Below, piece by piece: positions 1 to 8,569 of a stretch of 64,000 nt of DNA. The notes beneath the pieces are model-generated. The model made no database searches. It saw only the letters and a list, made by a program, of their open reading frames with translations, and had not been told where the DNA came from. Where the stretch lies: assembly GCF_900120175.1 (NCBI RefSeq), contig NZ_FQLF01000007.1, positions 124,001 through 188,000 on the forward strand. Reading direction: 5' to 3'. Position 1 is the first letter of the stretch, and every line of letters begins with the position of its first letter. A program made the translations under genes and the position numbers. The DNA comes from Oceanicoccus sp. KOV_DT_Chl (lineage in GTDB: Bacteria > Pseudomonadota > Gammaproteobacteria > Pseudomonadales > Dasaniaceae).

Positions 1-26
1 GCACGTGATCAACGAGGTGATTGCTA

Positions 27-404
27 ATGGCCAACAAAGACCCAGAATTGCTCAATAACTTAAAGCAGATTTTCTACCTGGTTAAAAACCACTTCCAACA
101 AACCCCGGATCAACAGGAACACTGGCAAATGCCGCCGGCAAATTACACCGGGCAACAGCGAATAGCAGATGACTGCGATGGCTTTTGTCTCGCCTGCCGC
201 ACACTGCTGCGGCAACGAAATATTCCTAATCGACTGGTGTACTGCGAGATAGATGGTGGTGGCCATTTAGTGGTGGAGGTTAACGGCTGGATTTTGGACA
301 ACCGGCAAAAAACGGTAGTCCCTAATACACTGCTCACGGAGTATCGCTGGTTGCGTATTTCCGGGTTTGAAGCCCGCGATTCCTGGAGAGAAATATTGCT
401 ATAA
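27..404 (+). CDS. Transglutaminase-like cysteine peptidase (BTLCP type), short form
   Basis: A 125-residue protein with the catalytic triad arrangement of the bacterial transglutaminase-like cysteine proteinase family: Cys50 in ADDCDGFCL, His80 in GGGHLVVEV and Asp91 in WILDNR. It has no signal peptide and is much shorter than LapG, the best-known family member, so it is probably a cytosolic or phage/orphan-type version and its substrate is unknown. The ATG at 27 is preferred over an in-frame TTG at 21 because GAGG at 14-17 is 9 bases upstream of it. Family assignment is from motif recognition; function beyond peptidase/amidase-like chemistry is not supported. Confidence 0.75.
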   Translation: MANKDPELLNNLKQIFYLVKNHFQQTPDQQEHWQMPPANYTGQQRIADDCDGFCLACRTLLRQRNIPNRLVYCEIDGGGHLVVEVNGWILDNRQKTVVPNTLLTEYRWLRISGFEARDSWREILL

Positions 405-503
405 ATGTAATTTGTGATTATTAATGTCGGAATAATTTACATTTTATTAATGAGCAATTCATGCTAGTAAAATAAAACCTATAAAAAACGAGGACATACA
501 ATA

Positions 504-548
504 ATGGCGCTAATTTTGCTTACTATTCCAACAATAAGTAACACCTAA
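504..548 (+). CDS. Possible 14-residue leader peptide upstream of the PEP-CTERM gene
   Basis: A short frame encoding MALILLTIPTISNT starts at an ATG 9 bases after a good ribosome-binding sequence (GAGGA, 490-494) and ends 20 bases before the next gene. It is hydrophobic. It could be a translated leader, or the first attempt at the signal peptide of the gene at 569, which has its own AGGA at 558-561. There is no homology evidence; the claim rests only on RBS, spacing and position. Confidence 0.3.
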   Translation: MALILLTIPTISNT

Positions 549-568
549 AACATAAACAGGATAGCAAC

Positions 569-1186
569 ATGGACGCCCTAGCAAGAATTCTCATTTTACT
601 ACCAGCCACCATACTCTCATTGCAGCTTCAAGCGGGCATGATTACCCTTGATCAGTGGAACAGCACCGAGCTACAAGCCTCTGGTGATGCTATCAATATG
701 TCCTGGACAGATGGCGGTCACACACTGAGCATCCAATGGCTTAACGGTGCCAGCCCTGATCTGGTTAGCCCGGGAGGTGTTGATAAAATTGGTTTTAATT
801 ATGATGGCACACTCACGTTTGCTGCTGGAACCGCAGGCTGGGGCGTTGCTCCCGGCGGTTCTAACATTGCTGATTTCGGTACTTTTAATGTTCGTTATAG
901 AGAACCCGGTTCCAGCGACGGCCTGATCGCTGCGATTGAGTTAACCTTTGTTGAACAACTTTTTGATGCCAACTTCTTTACCAATAGTGATGGTAATACC
1001 GCCGTCGCCCACGTTCGCTATGATAACGATTGTTCCGGGTTTGTAGGTGATGGCGGACCAGCAACCGCTGCGGGCTCAAACGCCAGTTGCGGCGGCCCTA
1101 TAACAGTCCCTGAGCCTAGTTCTTTAGCCTTGCTAGCATTAGGGCTAATCTCTTTGGCTTATTCTAGAAAAGTATTCAATAGTTAA
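569..1186 (+). CDS. PEP-CTERM sorting domain protein, secreted
   Basis: A 205-residue exported protein. Residues 1-22 form a signal peptide; the body is beta-rich and Gly/Asp/Ser-rich with two Cys-containing loops (NDCSGF, NASCGG). The C-terminus is a textbook PEP-CTERM tail: VPEP at 180-183, a hydrophobic helix (LALLALGLISLAY) and a basic end with SRK. In this system an exosortase cleaves at the PEP motif and the product goes to the surface or extracellular matrix; that is family knowledge. No exosortase is in the window. AGGA at 558-561 supports the start, and a strong hairpin terminator follows at once. The body itself is not recognised. Confidence 0.85.
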   Translation: MDALARILILLPATILSLQLQAGMITLDQWNSTELQASGDAINMSWTDGGHTLSIQWLNGASPDLVSPGGVDKIGFNYDGTLTFAAGTAGWGVAPGGSNIADFGTFNVRYREPGSSDGLIAAIELTFVEQLFDANFFTNSDGNTAVAHVRYDNDCSGFVGDGGPATAAGSNASCGGPITVPEPSSLALLALGLISLAYSRKVFNS

Positions 1187-1202
1187 ACTGGTGCTGTGCA
1201 CA

Positions 1203-1230
1203 ATAAAACGCCTCTATTGAGGCGTTTTAT
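1203..1230 (+). terminator. Rho-independent terminator after the PEP-CTERM gene (bidirectional)
   Basis: A perfect 12-bp stem (ATAAAACGCCTC / GAGGCGTTTTAT) with a TATT loop lies 16 bases after the stop codon. The stem has A-rich and T-rich ends, so it can stop transcription from either side. Bases 1232-1478 beyond it, up to the end of mnmH, show nothing I can assign. Confidence 0.85.
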
Positions 1231-1478
1231 TTGCTTGCTATTAAGTCACTCGAACTTACCTATTACAATAAACCCTATCGAAAATATCACTATCCATAAG
1301 ACTTTAGTGCATTAGATAGGCTCGCATTGCAATTCCTGAGACAGCTTACATGATCATTATTCTTTAATGCTCGATAGTCCTTCATATTTTAACCTCTGCC
1401 AATACTCTATTGATGACATCATTTCGATCAGAAAAAGCTCAACATGCACACAGAAACGCCTACTCTAAAGCCAAACAA

Positions 1479-2576
1479 TCACCGCGCCACACACCACTCC
1501 AACACCTGCTGATAATCTCCAGTATAAACCACACGTTGTTGTTTTTTACTGAGCTGATATTCATACATGGGGTCGTAATACTCGACCAACAACGTGCGAA
1601 TCCACGCTTCGTGGGCTGTGACATCACCCGATACTTGTTGCTGGTCTATGGCCGCACTCATCACGGCGGACAATTGTTGGTAGCGCTCGGAACCCAAACG
1701 TTTTTTAATGCGAAATAAACTGGCTAATAAATATTGTCGATAATGTTCAAAACCATCATCCGCCGCTGCCGCCTGATGTTCCGCTAGCATATCAATCACA
1801 TACTCCTGCAGGATATGCTGCACTCTAAATTCAACCGGCATATCAACTACAACAATTGAGGCATGCTCCATCGCCAGCCAAAGATTGTGAGGTAAACTGG
1901 TTGGGCCCACCATGCGGCTTTCATCTTCAAAAAACCAATGCGAAAAATCTTCTTGCCGCTGCCGCTTTTTCAATAATTCTATTGCCAGACAATTTTCAAA
2001 CGTCGCCTGTGCGGGAGGCTCCTGTACCCGCCGTCCAAAGCTGGAGCCGCGATGATGAGCGAGGCCTTCCAGATCGATGCCGTATTCCAGCGCATTGATT
2101 AATGGCGTTTTGGCAGAGCCTGTTTTACCGCCGACAATAATCATGGGGGTGTGCGCTGCCCGGTCAATCTCGTCCAGCAGCACATGCCGCAACGCTTTAT
2201 AGCCGCCAGCAATCAAGGGGACATTAATTCCCGCCTCGGCCATCCACTGCCGGGATAAATTAGAGCGCATACCGCCGCGCCAACAATACACATGGACATC
2301 GGCATGGCTGTTGGCAAACTGGCACCAACGCGTAATGCGCTCCGCTTTGGTTTCACCGCTAACCAGCTGGTGACCTAATTTAATTGCCTGATCTTGCCCT
2401 TGCTGCTTATAACAGGTACCGACCTGGTGACGCTCATCATCACGCAATATCGGCTCATTGAATGATGTGGGGAACGCACCTTTGGCAAACTCCAACTCGG
2501 CGCGCACATCGAGAAACGGCGTGTCATTTAAAAACAACTGACGAAAGTATTCGCGGTCCGACTCTACTGTGCTCAT
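1479..2576 (-). CDS. mnmH: tRNA 2-selenouridine/geranyl-2-thiouridine synthase
   Basis: 365 residues, the usual MnmH (SelU/YbbB) length. The enzyme converts 2-thiouridine at the tRNA wobble position to geranylated and then selenated forms. The N-terminal rhodanese domain has the active-site Cys98 in YCWRGGMRS. The C-terminal P-loop domain begins near residue 147, and the family blocks VGTCYKQQG, GVDLEGLAHHRGS-like and EEYYDPMYxYQL-like are all present. The Walker A is GGKTGSAKT (149-157): Ala replaces the usual second Gly of GSGKT. This could be a real variant or a single base error (GCC versus GGC). No selD is visible nearby. Confidence 0.93.
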   Translation of the reverse strand: MSTVESDREYFRQLFLNDTPFLDVRAELEFAKGAFPTSFNEPILRDDERHQVGTCYKQQGQDQAIKLGHQLVSGETKAERITRWCQFANSHADVHVYCWRGGMRSNLSRQWMAEAGINVPLIAGGYKALRHVLLDEIDRAAHTPMIIVGGKTGSAKTPLINALEYGIDLEGLAHHRGSSFGRRVQEPPAQATFENCLAIELLKKRQRQEDFSHWFFEDESRMVGPTSLPHNLWLAMEHASIVVVDMPVEFRVQHILQEYVIDMLAEHQAAAADDGFEHYRQYLLASLFRIKKRLGSERYQQLSAVMSAAIDQQQVSGDVTAHEAWIRTLLVEYYDPMYEYQLSKKQQRVVYTGDYQQVLEWCVAR

Positions 2577-2718
2577 TTAATGGCTTCTTGTGGCGTTAGT
2601 TGAACGCATCTGGCAGCGAAATAACACTGCTCTGCGTTACTCATGGTTATTGTTATCTGCTTGGCACCCATGCTAAAGGCGCCTATTATCTGCGCTATTC
2701 ACGCAAATGTGAATGCTG

Positions 2719-2751
2719 CAAAAACAACAAAGCCCGGCTCAACCGGCTTTG
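2719..2751 (-). terminator. Rho-independent terminator of the ketosteroid isomerase gene
   Basis: On the minus strand AAAGCCGG-TTGAG-CCGGGCTTT forms a stem-loop (2729-2750, one bulged base) followed by GTTGTTTTT. It lies 22 bases after the stop of the gene at 2773-3141. The rest of the 2577-2772 gap shows no gene. Confidence 0.75.
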
Positions 2752-2772
2752 AGAAAACACGCACTAATAAAC

Positions 2773-3141
2773 TTATAATGGTTCTGCGTTGCTCTCACCC
2801 CAAAAAGCGCGCATGCCACACACGTCACCCTCATCATTAAACTTAAACACGTCGATAATATTAACCCGCACACCGGCTGATTTATTCAGCACATAAAAAG
2901 GAAATGCCGCCTCATTGGCGGAAATTCGAACCTGACCAGTCAATACCGGGTCCAACTCAAACTCCACCACCCCTTTGTAAAACGCACGCACAGCGTCCTT
3001 ACCGACATGTGGCTCACTACCTACTGGATCCTCTACCACGGCATCATCGGAATAAAGCGCCATAACAGCCTCCAAATCCTGATCGGCTAATGCTTTTAAA
3101 TAGGCGGCTGGCGCTGCTGCCATTTTATCTTGCTTACTCAT
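2773..3141 (-). CDS. Ketosteroid delta(5)-isomerase family protein (NTF2 fold)
   Basis: 122 residues, the length of classical steroid delta-isomerase. It aligns well by eye with the Comamonas testosteroni enzyme: Tyr14 in AYLKAL, Asp38 in VEDPVGSEP, and Asp97 in NIIDVFKF (Asp99 in the reference), plus the shared NEAAF and MRAxxGExN blocks. All three catalytic residues are present, so 3-oxo-delta5-steroid isomerisation is plausible. The gene is monocistronic with its own terminator. AAGGAGTC just upstream sets the start. It may belong to sterol or bile-acid catabolism along with the CoA enzymes near 20-24 kb, but that link is inference. Confidence 0.85.
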   Translation of the reverse strand: MSKQDKMAAAPAAYLKALADQDLEAVMALYSDDAVVEDPVGSEPHVGKDAVRAFYKGVVEFELDPVLTGQVRISANEAAFPFYVLNKSAGVRVNIIDVFKFNDEGDVCGMRAFWGESNAEPL

Positions 3142-3333
3142 GTTGACTCCTTGGTTAGACGCTACCGAGAGCGATCGACTGATTAACGATTATAGTGATT
3201 CGAACAGGGATAAAAGTTACTATTTATTTACTTTAGCCCACTGCCTAAGTTGATTAGAATCATTGCCGCTGCGATTACGACAATCACAACAATGCCCACA
3301 ACTCATCCGCAGCCATAACCACGAAATAGTATT

Positions 3334-5232
3334 ATGACGCAACGCCCAGTATGGCTCTTCAGTATGGACTCCGACCAATTTTGGGCGGCACCCGCCACCA
3401 CCGGCGGACTCAAATCCTATTACCGACAATACGGTCAACGCTGGCAGCAAACCCGGATTGAACTGGTGCACTTTCGCAATGACGAGTCTATTGCACAATG
3501 GCAGCAACAGTGGTTGCAACAAGGCCTGGCCATTGCTCAACAGGCTATCGCTCTAGGTCAACAGCCGGTCGCTGGCTTTAGTTTTTATACCTGGAATGCT
3601 GCTGAATTTTTAGCGCTGATTCGGTTTTTAAAACAAAGCTGCCCCGAACTACTAATCATCGCTGGCGGCCCCCATGTGCAACAAGCCGAAGATTACCTGT
3701 TCGATGACCCCATTGACCTCATCTCTTTGGGTGAAGGCGAAGCCAGCTTTCAGGAATTACTCGATTGTGATGGCCGCGAGCAATGGCACCTCATTGCCGG
3801 TCTAGCGTATTTGGATAAGGATGGCCAGCTACATAAAACCAGTAAACGCGAAAGGACCATTTCATTGGATGAACTACCCTCAGCCCTGGACGTCATGCCA
3901 CTGACAGACGCACAGGGGGAACCGCTTTACGAATCCTACTCCTACGAAACCAGTCGCGGCTGCCCATTTAAATGTGCTTTTTGTGAATGGGGCACCGGTG
4001 CGATCGGCGGCAAGATGTATCAATTTTCTATGGCCCGAATTCGCAAGGACTGGGAACTAATTATCGGCGCCGGGGTAAAAGATATCTGGTTAGCGGATTC
4101 CAATTTTGGCGCACTAAAAGAAGACCAGGCGAAAGCAGAATTAATTTGTGAACTAAAAGAAAAAACCGGCCTACCCTCAAGCTTCGCGACTAGCTGGTCA
4201 AAAAAACACAGCCCGCGCGTGCAGGAAATCGCACTACTGCTAAATCGTAATGGCCTGCTACCCCACTACCAACTAGCGCTGCAAACGCTGACACCTAAAG
4301 CGCTGGAATTAAGTAACCGCAAAAACATGGCCTCCAATAAATACGAGCCCATCGCCAAAGAGATGGCCAAAGCTGGCGTGCCGATTGCCGCCGAGTTAAT
4401 CTGGGGCTTACCGGGAGATAACCTCAAGGACTACGAGCGCAATCTGGATAGTCTGTTAGCAACCTTTCCCAACATCAATATTTTTGGCTACACCTTATTA
4501 CCCGGCACCGAATTCTACGAAAAACGCGCAGAGTATCAAATAGATGCCATCCCGGTTGCCGGCTACGGTAAGGCCAAAGGTGAATACGTGGTTGGCTGCC
4601 ACACCTTTGATCGCAACGAAGGTATCGAAGGGTATTTTCTGATAAGCGCCCATATTATTTTAAATCACGGCCATGTTATGCCGCTGACCGTTCGCTATCT
4701 CGCTCTGGAAGGCAGCGTGCCAGTATCACCATTATTGCGCAGTATTTTACGCGCCTTAATCAAAGGCTTTGAAGATCAGTTAGTTGATTTTGATTTAAGC
4801 GACCGCATGGAAGTTTACGAACATCGCGCACCATTATATTTGGCGATGCTGCGACAACCCGCGCACTGCTTTAGTATTATCGAAGCCACGATTTTTGATT
4901 GGCTATCCAGCCACCAGGCTTCGGCACCACTTATCGACGCAGTGAGTAAAACGCTGCAACTTGATCACGCTTTCTGCCCCCGTTACGGCGCCAGACAGTT
5001 TTATGATATTGAAGTGGATTTTGACGGCAAAGCCATTTCTCAAACACTGAATGAAATGGACCTCCCTAATAAAAAAATGTTCTCGCAGCCACGGCATACG
5101 CTCAATATAACCAGTCCGGGTGGCGTAGGCGATTTTATGAAAGACCCTGACGGTGGCAGCTGGGTGAAAGGGGAATTTGTTGAAGAACAGGCAATTAAAC
5201 TCGATGAAGTGGTGCCGGTACAAATACCATGA
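3334..5232 (+). CDS. B12-binding domain radical SAM protein
   Basis: 632 residues. The N-terminal part (about 1-150) resembles a cobalamin-binding Rossmann domain, with the typical IIAGGPHVQ and ISLGEGEASF strands but without a DxHxxG base-on motif. The radical SAM core has its 4Fe-4S cluster motif CPFKCAFC (Cys210, 214, 217) directly after an ETSRG lead-in. Residues ~390-640 form a C-terminal region I do not recognise. Such proteins often do methyl or other radical transfers in natural-product or cofactor pathways. The substrate cannot be read here, and the gene stands alone between a divergent isomerase gene and a convergent small gene. No clear RBS is visible at the start. Confidence 0.85.
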   Translation: MTQRPVWLFSMDSDQFWAAPATTGGLKSYYRQYGQRWQQTRIELVHFRNDESIAQWQQQWLQQGLAIAQQAIALGQQPVAGFSFYTWNAAEFLALIRFLKQSCPELLIIAGGPHVQQAEDYLFDDPIDLISLGEGEASFQELLDCDGREQWHLIAGLAYLDKDGQLHKTSKRERTISLDELPSALDVMPLTDAQGEPLYESYSYETSRGCPFKCAFCEWGTGAIGGKMYQFSMARIRKDWELIIGAGVKDIWLADSNFGALKEDQAKAELICELKEKTGLPSSFATSWSKKHSPRVQEIALLLNRNGLLPHYQLALQTLTPKALELSNRKNMASNKYEPIAKEMAKAGVPIAAELIWGLPGDNLKDYERNLDSLLATFPNINIFGYTLLPGTEFYEKRAEYQIDAIPVAGYGKAKGEYVVGCHTFDRNEGIEGYFLISAHIILNHGHVMPLTVRYLALEGSVPVSPLLRSILRALIKGFEDQLVDFDLSDRMEVYEHRAPLYLAMLRQPAHCFSIIEATIFDWLSSHQASAPLIDAVSKTLQLDHAFCPRYGARQFYDIEVDFDGKAISQTLNEMDLPNKKMFSQPRHTLNITSPGGVGDFMKDPDGGSWVKGEFVEEQAIKLDEVVPVQIP

Positions 5233-5242
5233 TGCTGCACTT

Positions 5243-5350
5243 TTAAATCGACGCAGATAAGGCGATTACGACACCTAGAATACTCAATCCAATAATAATT
5301 AGTATACTAATCGCTGCCACTTTACCGCTATCCAAAGAAAATTTTTTCAT
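5243..5350 (-). CDS. 35-residue single-pass membrane peptide
   Basis: A small gene with a near-perfect ribosome-binding site, AAGGAGG (5356-5362), 5 bases before its ATG. The product begins MKKFSLDSGKVAA and continues with one strongly hydrophobic segment (about residues 13-33). It lies between the stop of the B12 radical SAM gene and the stop of the first PQQ dehydrogenase gene. No family is recognised. The RBS strength and clean membrane-helix composition make it likely to be translated. Confidence 0.6.
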   Translation of the reverse strand: MKKFSLDSGKVAAISILIIIGLSILGVVIALSASI

Positions 5351-5463
5351 TATTACCTCCTTAGCTAACAGTTTTTTGACTGGAGCTGACGATTATAGAT
5401 ACAGGGAGATCACCTCCTACTCTTTTATTTAGTGCCAGCTTATCAATTAATTATGCCAATCGA

Positions 5464-7653
5464 CTAGAGCTGCTGAAAACTTAACCACGCCAGTATCGAT
5501 GCCACGATGTCATAAAACCAGCGCTTGATCGCCAGCCACCATTCTGGCTGCTGACTTAGTTCCCAGTCTTCATTGGCTTGATCCAGGGTATAAGCTTGCA
5601 GCGCGTGAAAATCCTGTTCATCAAGCACGTCACTAAATCCAACCATACCCATTTTACTCATGGCGCCGTCCATTACGATCTGGCGGAAGTTATCGTAGAA
5701 TACCGTGGGCAAGCGGCGCAAATCTGGAACCTGGCCGTTGCTGACCATTTCCTGACCATGACAAATACCACAGTAAGTCCAGTACAGCTCGGCACCCCGG
5801 TTCAGAATTTCTTTATCATCAGTAATGCGGGCAGGCGGCTGCACTCTTGGTGCCGGCTCCGGTAATGGCGGCAATTGATGCTGACCACTAATTTTAAAAC
5901 CCAATATGCGCCCTTTCGCTGGTTGCCGACCTTGCTCAACACCACCCGCCAAGCCCAAAGCGCCCCCCCAACCTGCAGGAATCGCTACATATTGTTCGCC
6001 ATCGACACTGTAAGTCACTGGCGAACCGATAGTGCCCACCTGGGTATCAAAGCTCCACAATTCTTTGCCATTGTTTACATCCATCGCGATAAAACGTTTA
6101 TCGCCAGTACCTTGAAATAATAAATCACCCGCAGTCGCCAATAGGCCACTATTCCATGGCTGTGGCCGTGGAATTTTCCACTGCGCTTTTTGGCTCACGG
6201 GATCCCAGGCAATGACTTCACCCGCAACAATTTTTGGCACAATCGCTTGTGCCAATAAATCATTATTTAACAAGCCCTGGTCAAGATTAGAACCGGTATT
6301 AAAATGCCCCCATTGATGCACATACTCTTCTACTTCTTCATACTTGAACATGCCAGTAATTGCAGGGATATAAATCAAACCGGTATTGGGGTGATAAGTC
6401 ATTGGCTGCCAGTTATGGGCACCCACTGACGAAGGCGTAATATAAACGGGGCCCTGACTATAGTCAGCATTTTCTGTTTCCACAGGACGGCCTGTTTCCA
6501 TATCATAGTAAGCAGCCCAATTCACTTTAGTATACGGCTCCGCTGACAGTAGTTTGCCGTTACTGCGATCAATGATAAAAAAGAAACCGTTTTTGGGGGC
6601 ATGCCAAATAACTTTTTTACGTTCACCCTGCCATTGCATAGCCCCTAACATGATGTGCTGGGTGGCGGTGTAGTCCCAGGTTTCTGCGGGAGTTTCCTGA
6701 TAATGCCAGAGGTAATCACCGTTATCGGGATTTAAAGCGACAATAGAAGATAAAAATAAATTATCGCCACCACCGGGGCTGCGGATTCTTCGATTCCAGG
6801 GCGAGCCGTTACCTACACCGATATACAGCTGGTCCAGCTCAGGGTCGTAGACAATCGAATCCCAGACAGTTCCGCCACCGCCGTGTTGCCAAAACTCCCC
6901 GCTCCAGGTTTTGGCAGCCATCTCCTGAGTAGCATCACCGGCATTTTCTTCCGACGTTGCTGGCACCGTGTAAAAACGCCAAAGCTGCTCACCGTTATTC
7001 ACATCATAAGCGGTGACATATCCTCGCGCGCCATACTCTGCACCGCCGTTACCGATAAAGACTTTGCCTTTGGCCGCGCGAGGCGCACCAGTAATACTGT
7101 AAGCATGTTTGCTGAGGTCAGCAGTAACGACATCCCATATTTTTTTCCCTGTAGTGGCATCCAGTGCGACCAGGCGCGCATCTAAAGTACCGAAAAACAC
7201 TTTACCTTCATACAGTGCAACGCCACGATTAACCACACCACAACACGCTTTTTTTGTCCATTCCTTTGGCACTTGCGGATCAAACTTCCAAATCAATTCA
7301 CCGGTTTTAGCATCCAGCGCATAAACCATACTCCAGCTGCCACTTACGTACATAATACCGTCAACAATTAATGGGGTAGCTTCCAGGCCACGACCATAAT
7401 CGGTATCAAAACTCCAAGCCAAACCTAGCTGCTCAATATTCGTGGTATTAATCTGATTCAACTCACTGAAGCGTTGCTCCAGATAGTCCTTACCGTAACT
7501 TAACCAATTATTATCACTCTGATTAGCAATACTCTCGGTAGTAACAACCTGAGTACTTTGTTGAATAGTTTGCTCTGCCGGTATCGCCTGCACAATCAAA
7601 CTGACGAATAACAATGCCAGCGAAATAAAACGACAAAATAAATGAGTAGTCAC
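5464..7653 (-). CDS. PQQ-dependent dehydrogenase with C-terminal cytochrome c (quinohaemoprotein)
   Basis: 729 residues, exported. It has a signal peptide (1-23) and an eight-bladed PQQ propeller with the vicinal disulfide Cys137-Cys138 (ACCGVVNRG), the catalytic-Asp block ETWDYTATQ and repeated tryptophan-docking segments such as GELIWKF. A haem c domain follows with CGICH at 628-632. This is the type II alcohol dehydrogenase architecture, oxidising alcohols or aldehydes in the periplasm and passing electrons to haem c. A hydrophobic C-terminal helix (last ~25 residues) may tether it to the membrane, which is unusual for type II enzymes. The start is a GTG with AGAGG 6 bases upstream. A paralogue lies at 12781-14937 with the same leader element. 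Confidence 0.92.
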   Translation of the reverse strand: MTTHLFCRFISLALLFVSLIVQAIPAEQTIQQSTQVVTTESIANQSDNNWLSYGKDYLEQRFSELNQINTTNIEQLGLAWSFDTDYGRGLEATPLIVDGIMYVSGSWSMVYALDAKTGELIWKFDPQVPKEWTKKACCGVVNRGVALYEGKVFFGTLDARLVALDATTGKKIWDVVTADLSKHAYSITGAPRAAKGKVFIGNGGAEYGARGYVTAYDVNNGEQLWRFYTVPATSEENAGDATQEMAAKTWSGEFWQHGGGGTVWDSIVYDPELDQLYIGVGNGSPWNRRIRSPGGGDNLFLSSIVALNPDNGDYLWHYQETPAETWDYTATQHIMLGAMQWQGERKKVIWHAPKNGFFFIIDRSNGKLLSAEPYTKVNWAAYYDMETGRPVETENADYSQGPVYITPSSVGAHNWQPMTYHPNTGLIYIPAITGMFKYEEVEEYVHQWGHFNTGSNLDQGLLNNDLLAQAIVPKIVAGEVIAWDPVSQKAQWKIPRPQPWNSGLLATAGDLLFQGTGDKRFIAMDVNNGKELWSFDTQVGTIGSPVTYSVDGEQYVAIPAGWGGALGLAGGVEQGRQPAKGRILGFKISGQHQLPPLPEPAPRVQPPARITDDKEILNRGAELYWTYCGICHGQEMVSNGQVPDLRRLPTVFYDNFRQIVMDGAMSKMGMVGFSDVLDEQDFHALQAYTLDQANEDWELSQQPEWWLAIKRWFYDIVASILAWLSFQQL

Positions 7654-7659
7654 AAACAG

Positions 7660-7669
7660 CCTCTATATA
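7660..7669 (-). promoter_or_regulatory. Shared leader/RBS element of PQQ dehydrogenase 1
   Basis: TATATAGAGG directly precedes the GTG start of this gene. The same ten bases occur at 14942-14951 before the paralogue at 12781-14937. It contains the ribosome-binding AGAGG; the TATATA part could be a -10-like element or simply inherited sequence. Confidence 0.4.
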
Positions 7670-7811
7670 GGTAAAATCATTGATCGGTATACTAGTGATA
7701 TCAATGTCTGCAAACAATGACCAAAAGTTACCACTTTAATGACAAATAGGGTAACCGGGAGAGAAAAAATATCGACCTAAAAAAGTCCCCAAGCATAGAA
7801 TTAGACTACCA

Positions 7812-8407
7812 CTAAAAATTTTCAGGATTGATACCCTGAAAATTTTGGTAGAAAGACTGAATATCTTGCATATCCTGTTCAACATTACCGGTGGGAACAA
7901 AGGCAGGACCGAAGCCAACTTTTTTATTTGCGGCATCGATAAACCCTAACACTATAGGCAGCTCGCTATTCAATGCAATATGATAAAAACCCGTGCGCCA
8001 ACGCTCAACTTTACTTCGCGTCCCTTCTGGCGGCACAATAACAATTAAATTATCAACACTCTGAAAATAATTTACCATCTGTTCAACAACATTATTTTTT
8101 TTACTGCGATCAATGGGAATCCCACCCAACCAAATCATTAGACGTTTGAATGGCTGCATAAAAATATCATCTTTGCCCATCCAATGTGCGTCCAGACGAA
8201 GACTAAAACACACTAATAGCAGTAAAGCGAAGTCCCAGTTACTAGTATGAGGGGCCGCAGCCAGTACATATTTAGGCTGGCTAGGTTTATCACCACTAAC
8301 CCGCCATCCGATTAATTTTAAAATAACAATAGAGACACCCGAAAGATTGTGCTGATTACCGGGGTGAGAAACATCGTTGTTTTTAGTTCTGTAATATTCG
8401 ATGCCAT
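7812..8407 (-). pseudogene. 1-acylglycerol-3-phosphate acyltransferase-like protein, frame interrupted
   Basis: Lysophospholipid acyltransferase (PlsC) family, small soluble-looking type. Read 3' to 5' in coordinates, the main frame gives LKLIGWRVSGDKPSQPKYV, then the catalytic block APHTSNWDF (HxxxxD), GGIPIDRS and the PPEGTRSK block, and ends normally. This frame has no ATG upstream. The natural N-terminus (MFLTPVISTIFRVS, from the ATG at 8374; another ATG at 8407) is in a different frame and hits a stop at 8318-8320. Adding one base near 8330 joins the two into a family-like N-terminus of about 198 residues. It is probably a sequence error, though true decay cannot be excluded. It is divergent from the Ada-like gene. 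Confidence 0.75.
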
Positions 8408-8569
8408 AATAAAATCAGTGCAGCTGATATTTTTGTTGTATCAAAATTATAACAGTGTTTGAGCTATCGTCACCCTCATTTTGCTATTTCTCTGGTTCCT
8501 GACTGCCTAAGCAAAAAAATAGCAATTATCGGGTGGTCATTTTTTGTTTCAGGGATTACTGTATCCGGA

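Noticed and set aside
1410-1718. Plus-strand open frame of about 100 codons
   Set aside because: Lies largely inside mnmH on the other strand, low-complexity composition, no RBS; a shadow.
5408-5418. GATCACCTCCT, identical to the conserved 3' end of 16S rRNA (anti-Shine-Dalgarno)
   Set aside because: Eleven bases with no other 16S-like sequence around; chance or a mirrored ribosome-binding sequence is more likely than an rRNA fragment.
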